Origin: an uncultured Bacilli bacterium
GTDB lineage: Bacteria; Bacillota_I; Bacilli_A; RF39; UBA660
Direction: 5' to 3'
DNA length: 64,000 nucleotides
Assembly (NCBI GenBank): GCA_910588025.1
Contig: CAJUQG010000001.1
Coordinates: forward strand, 173,169-237,168
Shown here: positions 59,337-64,000 of the stretch, in pieces
Layout: every line of letters begins with the position of its first letter
Position numbering within the stretch: the first letter of the stretch is position 1
Translations under genes and position numbers: made by a program
Notes under the pieces: model-generated
What the model saw: only the letters and a program-made list of their open reading frames with translations
What the model was told of the DNA's origin: nothing
Databases searched by the model: none

Positions 59337-59654
59337 TTATTTTTTAAATCGTACTGCCGTTCCATAAGCAATGATTTCTGCTGCACCATTCATAACAGAA
59401 GAGGATCCATATCGTACGTTAATTACTGCATCAGCTCCCAAATTCTTTGCCTCATCAACCATTCTTTTCGTCGCCATCTGTCTTGCCAAGGAAATCATAT
59501 CTGTATAAGAAGTGATCTCTCCTCCTACAATCGTTTTCATTCCTGCCATAAAATCTCGACCAATGTTTTTCGATTGCACAATTTGTCCCTTAACTATTCC
59601 TAACGCTTCTTCAATTTCATATCCTGGTACATAATCAATATTTACTAGCTTCAT
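59337..59654 (-). CDS. YbjQ/UPF0145 family protein
   Basis: 105 residues from ATG 59654, with GGAGGAG upstream. 'YVPGYEIEEALGIVKGQIVQSKNIGRDFMAGMKTIVGGEI' is the diagnostic YbjQ region and 'AKNLGADAVINVRY' the second. The family forms pentameric beta-barrels annotated as heavy-metal binding, without firm biochemistry. It overlaps the end of the merR-like gene by 20 bases, so the two are expressed together. Confidence 0.93.
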   Translation of the reverse strand: MKLVNIDYVPGYEIEEALGIVKGQIVQSKNIGRDFMAGMKTIVGGEITSYTDMISLARQMATKRMVDEAKNLGADAVINVRYGSSSVMNGAAEIIAYGTAVRFKK

Positions 59655-60279
59655 CTTCTTCTCCTCCTTGAATTTCACGAATTCTAATAATCAAATTGTA
59701 AACGATTCCTATTACGGGAAAACCAAATATTCCCATAATAAAGAAATATATGAGCCAAGGTATTTTATCACTTTCCGTAAATTGAAAATAAGAAATCACT
59801 CCAATCAAGAAAAGAAAAAAACTTCCAAATATCAAACTAGATAAAATGGCACCTCTAATTTTTTTAGCTTTATTTACATGAGTACTTCTCAAGGTAAATC
59901 CCTCCTTATTTAATGCATTCATACTTTGAAAATACTTTGGAACATCAAATTCTTTAAAAGTATCAGTAGAATTTTGAATTTCTAAACACATCTCTTTTAC
60001 CTTAACAAACTTATTTTCTTCTGCTTCAATTTTATGAATTCGATCTTTCATACATTCTTGTAAAGATAAAACTCCATCATTTAATAATTTCAAATCATGA
60101 ATTGGTACATCAAGTTCTCGTAAGAATTTAATAACTTTTAACTTTTTAATATCTTCCTCTTGATAGATACGATAATCATTTTCCTGATTTCTTTTTGGTT
60201 TTAAAAGACCATGTTCCTCATAATACCGAATACTTTTTTTAGATAAACCAATTAAATGTTCAACTTCATGAATATTCAT
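59635..60279 (-). CDS. MerR-family regulator with two C-terminal membrane helices
   Basis: 214 residues. The MerR winged helix is at residues 1-70 (IGLSKKSIRYYEEHGLLKPKR, IYQEEDIKKLKVIKFLRELDVP), then a coiled-coil dimerisation helix (about 75-100). Two hydrophobic segments follow near 144-165 and 175-200. Metal-sensing MerR proteins have Cys in the C-terminal loop; none is evident, so the signal may be membrane-related. AGGAGG precedes the ATG. Coupled to the YbjQ-family gene. Confidence 0.85.
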   Translation of the reverse strand: MNIHEVEHLIGLSKKSIRYYEEHGLLKPKRNQENDYRIYQEEDIKKLKVIKFLRELDVPIHDLKLLNDGVLSLQECMKDRIHKIEAEENKFVKVKEMCLEIQNSTDTFKEFDVPKYFQSMNALNKEGFTLRSTHVNKAKKIRGAILSSLIFGSFFLFLIGVISYFQFTESDKIPWLIYFFIMGIFGFPVIGIVYNLIIRIREIQGGEEDEASKY

Positions 60280-60299
60280 AAAATCCTCCTGACTTCTCT

Positions 60300-60330
60300 A
60301 ATTTAGACTATCCCCTAAGGGTAACGTCAA
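60300..60330 (-). promoter_or_regulatory. MerR-type promoter with 19-bp spacer
   Basis: Minus strand: -35 TTGACG at 60325-60330, a 19-base spacer and -10 TAAATT at 60300-60305. The spacer holds the dyad TACCC-TTA-GGGGA. An overlong spacer with a central dyad is the hallmark of promoters that MerR proteins underwind to activate, so the operon is probably autoregulated. Confidence 0.75.
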
Positions 60331-60370
60331 GTCTTTTTCTTCATTTTACAAAATAAAAAAAAGAACAACA

Positions 60371-60400
60371 AGAAAAAAGCAAACAATTTTTATTTTGCTA
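60371..60400 (-). terminator. Terminator after XRE regulator gene
   Basis: Minus strand AGCAAA-N9-TTTGCT stem starting within the last codons, then six T. Confidence 0.65.
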
Positions 60401-61313
60401 CTTCATTATCGTACATAATTCCTTTAGAATCTCTTTGTATTTCATAACCATATTGAAAAACATAAACCATACTAAACAAAAATAAGATTTCAATAAAATC
60501 AAATAATTCATAATCCACACCTAAATCCATTTGTAAAAATACTTCAAAAAGAAATCCACAAACATTTGGAAGAAGAATCATTAATATCATATAAATTGCC
60601 ATTCTTTTAATATGCCAAACATTTTCACTAATAAAAGGTGTATTACCTTCATACAAATTTAAAAATAAATTTTCTAAATGATAAAATATTTTCATAATAC
60701 CAAACACAATAACAACTAATGTAAGTAACCCCATCTCAACATAAAACATAAAAGTAGTTTTTGAGGTTGTTACGATAATATCTTTCATTTTTTCAAGCAT
60801 CATATGATCTTTAGAATGAAGCACGACTTGATCTTTATAATAAATTAATAACTCATCTTGCGTATCCAAAATTCTAAACGACTCTCCAATTCCATTGATA
60901 ATCACGTTTTGATCATGAATCTCTATATGGCTCATAAAAAAGAAACAAAAAATCATACTAATAAGAATAATAGGTAAAGATATCATACTAACAATTCTTC
61001 CAATACGTGCAAAAGTCATAATGATTTTACTTAAAAGCTTCATTCGTTTTTGTTGCTCTTTTTTTAATTTCACAACACATTCTTGAACTGTTAAATCAAA
61101 AGAAGAAACATCGACCAAATCATGATTTACTAAATCAACCACCTGACAATGAAAAATATCACACAATTTTAGTAAATGTTTCATTTCGGGATACGCCAAA
61201 GAAGTCTCCCATTTACTTACACTTTGACGAGATACACCAACTAACTCCGCTAATTCTTCTTGTGAAATATTTTTTTTATTTCGTAATACTTTCAAATTTT
61301 CTCCAAACTTCAT
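60390..61313 (-). CDS. XRE-family membrane-anchored transcriptional regulator
   Basis: 307 residues from ATG 61313 (AAGGAAG upstream); an earlier in-frame start would add 23 residues not seen in the family. The Cro/CI-type helix-turn-helix occupies residues 1-60 (NLKVLRNKKNISQEELAELVGVSRQSVSKWE). About four membrane helices follow, with an extracytoplasmic loop between the first two. Such HTH-plus-membrane proteins are common in gut Firmicutes; targets and signal are unknown. Confidence 0.88.
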   Translation of the reverse strand: MKFGENLKVLRNKKNISQEELAELVGVSRQSVSKWETSLAYPEMKHLLKLCDIFHCQVVDLVNHDLVDVSSFDLTVQECVVKLKKEQQKRMKLLSKIIMTFARIGRIVSMISLPIILISMIFCFFFMSHIEIHDQNVIINGIGESFRILDTQDELLIYYKDQVVLHSKDHMMLEKMKDIIVTTSKTTFMFYVEMGLLTLVVIVFGIMKIFYHLENLFLNLYEGNTPFISENVWHIKRMAIYMILMILLPNVCGFLFEVFLQMDLGVDYELFDFIEILFLFSMVYVFQYGYEIQRDSKGIMYDNEVAK

Positions 61314-61379
61314 TTTTATTCTTCCTTTCGCTTCAAAGATTAAACTATAAAACTTAATTTTGCTACCAACTTTTAGTTG

Positions 61380-61412
61380 CAAAAGAAAAAGAAGTTATCT
61401 TTTCACTTCTTT
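61380..61412 (-). terminator. Terminator after VanY-type carboxypeptidase gene
   Basis: Minus strand AAAGAAGT-N9-ACTTCTTT perfect eight-base stem, then TTCTTTT, directly at the stop codon. Confidence 0.8.
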
Positions 61413-62633
61413 CTAACTATCGTATTCACTTGTAACTCCAAAATAATCTTCTAAAGAAATCCAATTCCCATTATTATAAAGCTTATAAGATAAATCTGTT
61501 CCTACATATCTTAAATGCCAAGACTCATATTTATATCCAGTTTCATTCTCTTTCCCTTTTGGAAAACGAATAATAAATCCATAACGATAAGCATTTTCAT
61601 TCACCCATTTTCCTTCTTGAGTATTTGCAAATGCATCGGTAATAGAATTCAAATCAAAACATAACCCAGTTTGATGTTCGGAATGCCCTGGTCTAGAAGA
61701 ATAAGTATCTGCTGCAACTTTTCCATCTCTTGCTACATAGTTATTATAAAGCTTTTCTTGTACACTTTCTGGACGATATCCACTTTGAATCCAAATATTA
61801 AGTCCCAAAGCACTAGCATCTGACTTCATAGATTTCCAAGCATTATAAGCAGTATTATTAATACATGTTGCACATTGACTTGTAACTCCAACTGCTGATT
61901 TATAAGTATCACTCGGTACAAATCCTTTTTTTAACGCATAGGTCTTATTAGCTATCAAAATCCCATCAATATAAATAGAACCATCAATCTTATAAATGGA
62001 ATAACCTTTACTAGACGTTCCAATAAGTTCTTTTTCTCCATCTGGAACAGGTAATTTTGGATAATTATAAGTATTTATCTTTTCTTTACTTACAATTAAA
62101 GTAAAATCTTCTTTCGTTTCATTCCCACTTTTATCTACTGCAAAATAAGTAAGTGAATAATTTCCCTCTTTGTTAATATCATAATCTCCTAACACTTTTA
62201 CTTGAATTTCTTCGTTTGAATTATCGGTAACCACAACTCCTTCTAATAAATCAATATTACTTCCTACTTTAGTCGATAACTCTTTTTTATAAGTAATTAC
62301 TGGAGATGTTTCATCAATAATATGAACTGTACAAATCTGAGACTTTTCTGTTTCTTTTTCTTTATATCGTATAGTAATTTCTTGACTTCCAAGTTTTGAA
62401 GTATCAATCTTTTGATCCTTTTCTAAAATTTCTAAAGAAAGGGAATCTTTAATTAAAGAAGAAATCGTCACCTCACTATTTACTTCAAAATCTAACTTTT
62501 CTTGAAAAATAATAGGGTTTTCATTACTTGGATTCCAAACAAAATACAATAAAATTCCTCCACCTACTACTAGAAGAAGAAAACAAAATAAAATCATCAA
62601 ACGTTTTGGTTGTTTCTTTTTTCTTTTTTTCAT
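61413..62633 (-). CDS. VanY-type D-Ala-D-Ala carboxypeptidase (M15B) with Ig-like domains
   Basis: 406 residues from ATG 62633. A basic start (KKRKKKQPKR) and a membrane segment at about 12-34 are followed by two beta-sandwich, Ig/DUF5011-like modules (about 45-185, with 'DETSPVITYKKELSTKVGSNIDLLEGVVVTDNS' and 'YSLTYFAVDKSGNE'), then a peptidase M15B domain. Zinc and catalytic motifs: SGYRPESVQ, SRPGHSEHQTGLCFDL and ESWHLRYVG. The enzyme trims D-Ala from peptidoglycan stem peptides at the cell surface. No vanA/vanB-type genes are nearby. Confidence 0.9.
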   Translation of the reverse strand: MKKRKKKQPKRLMILFCFLLLVVGGGILLYFVWNPSNENPIIFQEKLDFEVNSEVTISSLIKDSLSLEILEKDQKIDTSKLGSQEITIRYKEKETEKSQICTVHIIDETSPVITYKKELSTKVGSNIDLLEGVVVTDNSNEEIQVKVLGDYDINKEGNYSLTYFAVDKSGNETKEDFTLIVSKEKINTYNYPKLPVPDGEKELIGTSSKGYSIYKIDGSIYIDGILIANKTYALKKGFVPSDTYKSAVGVTSQCATCINNTAYNAWKSMKSDASALGLNIWIQSGYRPESVQEKLYNNYVARDGKVAADTYSSRPGHSEHQTGLCFDLNSITDAFANTQEGKWVNENAYRYGFIIRFPKGKENETGYKYESWHLRYVGTDLSYKLYNNGNWISLEDYFGVTSEYDS

Positions 62634-62698
62634 AATATATTCGCCACTTTTCAAAATAATTATAACACGCTAAATTCTTAAAGTTCAATAAATTGCCT

Positions 62699-62728
62699 CA
62701 AAAAAAGAGAAAGTATGTCAACTCCCTC
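62699..62728 (-). terminator. Terminator after MBL-fold hydrolase gene
   Basis: Minus strand GAGGGAGT-TGACAT-ACTTTCTC, an eight-base stem with two G-T pairs, then seven T. Confidence 0.75.
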
Positions 62729-62729
62729 A

Positions 62730-63827
62730 TCATTTAAAATTCCACCAAGAATCTTGATAATTTCTAATAGCATCATATACCACCCGTTCTCCAATTTTAG
62801 GAGTAATCACTGTGACACCATACTCACTCGCTCGACTTTTTATCACTTTTGGTGGTTCATTCCATTCATGATTGGATAAAGCAAAAGCCCCCCAATGCAC
62901 AGGAATTAAATAAGTAGCATGAACATCTTGACTTGCCTCTAATACCTCTAAAGGTCGCATATGAATTTTACTCCACTTTGTATTATATTGTCCAGCATCA
63001 GCCAACATCACCTCGACCGAACCAAGTCGTCGATACACGTCTTTAAAATGGTCGTTATATCCACTATCTCCCGTAAAATAAACCGAATGTTTTTGATTGG
63101 TAAAATGGTATCCACCCCAAAAACTAATATTTTTATAAAATGGATTTCTTCCCGAAAAATGTTGAGAAGGTGTCATCGTAAAAGTAATACCACGAAAAGT
63201 AAACTGTTCCCACCATATCAAAGGATGGATTTTTTCTTTCGAAATTCCCCAAGATAAAAAATAACTCTCTACACCAAGAGGCACTAAATAATGTTCTACT
63301 TTTTCATCAATTTTCATAATTGCTGAATAATCTAAATGATCAAAATGGTCATGACTAATTAGTAACACCTGAATTTGAGGAAGATTCTCTGGTTCCATTG
63401 GCACTTTAGAAAATCTCTTTGACCCTACAAAAGGAACAGGAGAGGCATATTTTGATAACACAGGATCAATTAAAATATTACACCCATTCATTTGAATCAA
63501 ACAAGACGAATGCCCAAGCCAATTTATCGTCAAATCATCTGGATTACTTTTAGGATAACTCTCCCATGTAATCACTGGAACTTCCCTTTTTGGAACAGCA
63601 ATAGCTCCCTTATTCTTTTCATATTTTCCACATGGAAGAGTAAAATCTTCTACATTATGAAATTGATTATCATAAAAATGAGAAGTTTTTTCTTGATAAG
63701 ACTTTCGCATTTTTTTATTTGGAATTGCTCCAATACTAGGAAAAAATAGAAAAAAACAATAAATTCCTAAAAAGAATAAAATAGCAACACATAAAACAAT
63801 TAAAATAATTAGAAACCACATTTTCAT
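62730..63827 (-). CDS. MBL-fold metal-dependent hydrolase (NAPE-PLD-like), membrane-anchored
   Basis: 365 residues from ATG 63827, which has GGATGTGA upstream; ATG 63845 is the alternative with no obvious ribosome binding site. One hydrophobic segment (about 4-30) is followed by a beta-lactamase-fold domain: 'INWLGHSSCLIQMNG', metal ligands SHDHFDHLD, 'TPSQHFSGR', FTGDSGY and 'LIPVHWGAF'. This is the pattern of the N-acylphosphatidylethanolamine phospholipase D-like/UlaG-like branch, so a phosphodiester or lipid substrate is possible but not shown. Confidence 0.87.
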   Translation of the reverse strand: MKMWFLIILIVLCVAILFFLGIYCFFLFFPSIGAIPNKKMRKSYQEKTSHFYDNQFHNVEDFTLPCGKYEKNKGAIAVPKREVPVITWESYPKSNPDDLTINWLGHSSCLIQMNGCNILIDPVLSKYASPVPFVGSKRFSKVPMEPENLPQIQVLLISHDHFDHLDYSAIMKIDEKVEHYLVPLGVESYFLSWGISKEKIHPLIWWEQFTFRGITFTMTPSQHFSGRNPFYKNISFWGGYHFTNQKHSVYFTGDSGYNDHFKDVYRRLGSVEVMLADAGQYNTKWSKIHMRPLEVLEASQDVHATYLIPVHWGAFALSNHEWNEPPKVIKSRASEYGVTVITPKIGERVVYDAIRNYQDSWWNFK

Positions 63828-63916
63828 AATCTTTTTCACATCCATTTATTTTTTACTAACATCTTCCTTACTATTGTGGTAGAAAAAAGAAAGATCATGT
63901 ATACAAAATAGAATGA

Positions 63917-63954
63917 AACAAAAAAAGAAGTTAATTTTAATTCTTAACTTCTTT
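63917..63954 (-). terminator. Terminator of a gene beyond the right edge
   Basis: Minus strand AAAGAAGTTAA-N9-TTAACTTCTTT perfect 11-base stem followed by TTTTTTT. The gene it ends must lie to the right; only the last codons, perhaps a frame ending at TTA 63983-63985, could be in the window. Confidence 0.75.
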
Positions 63955-63963
63955 CAGACTGTT

Positions 63964-63995
63964 GACAAATAGGTATAAATTTTTACTTATTTGTC
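63964..63995. repeat. Inverted repeat at right edge
   Basis: GACAAATA (63964-63971) and TATTTGTC (63988-63995), eight-base arms with a 16-base loop; TTTTT follows on the plus strand. Function is unclear because the flank is cut off. Confidence 0.4.
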
Positions 63996-64000
63996 TTTTT

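Noticed and set aside
1..64000. Mycoplasma-type code (UGA as Trp)
   Set aside because: Several genes end in TGA with coupled downstream starts (nrdD, gerAA, parE), and Trp is encoded by TGG.

Overview
The window is low-GC, AT-rich DNA from a spore-forming, anaerobic, Gram-positive-type bacterium of the Bacilli/Erysipelotrichia side of the Firmicutes; an uncultured RF39-like or Erysipelotrichia-like gut lineage would fit, but the exact taxon is inference. The evidence is an oxygen-independent class III ribonucleotide reductase, a GerA-type germinant receptor, Bacillus sporulation-associated families (SpoVID/YsxE, YlbD/YlbE, YlbJ, YqfT) and an mraZ-rsmH-ftsL-pbpB division cluster. UGA is a normal stop and Trp is UGG, so the code is standard. 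I saw no tRNA, rRNA, CRISPR array, transposase or integrase.

Layout. 0-7 kb: an undecaprenyl-phosphate sugar transferase, a degenerate NrdD paralogue divergent from the true nrdD-nrdG operon, and a membrane metallophosphoesterase. 7-13 kb: a short dcw cluster (mraZ, rsmH, ftsL, pbpB) behind a promoter carrying five 10-bp MraZ boxes, with murC divergent. 13-22 kb: a CDF exporter, an ABC exporter with degenerate ATPase motifs, rpmG-efp, a secreted protein with a 16-unit pentapeptide tandem repeat, a second class B PBP, yqfT and nfo. 22-37 kb: a pseudopilin, ylbE-ylbD, topoisomerase IV (parE-parC), ylbL/ylbJ, two more pseudopilins, a spoVID-ysxE pair, a phosphohexomutase, deoD and a U32 protein. 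37-40 kb: two Lys/Asn/Glu-rich unknown proteins.

Accessory region, 40-47 kb: a minus-strand run of EEP nuclease, short UvrA-like ABC protein, unknown, alpha/beta hydrolase, NUDIX and a UDG-like gene interrupted by an in-frame TAA. Behind it are a RhuM-family gene and a SAM methyltransferase, which lie between the 3' end of an RlmCD/RumA-type methyltransferase gene and a short in-frame copy of that same 3' end. This is the best candidate for an integrated or rearranged segment.

47-64 kb: the ger operon, a histidine-phosphatase-like protein, miaB, FabG-like and Qnr-like pentapeptide genes, then a regulatory stretch. The latter has a LysR regulator whose promoter holds a perfect 19-bp inverted repeat, with a related box near -64 of a Gfo/Idh/MocA gene. 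It also has a membrane MerR regulator with a 19-bp-spacer promoter coupled to YbjQ, a membrane XRE regulator, a VanY-type carboxypeptidase and an MBL-fold hydrolase. Most transcription units end in recognisable hairpin-plus-T-run terminators, listed individually.
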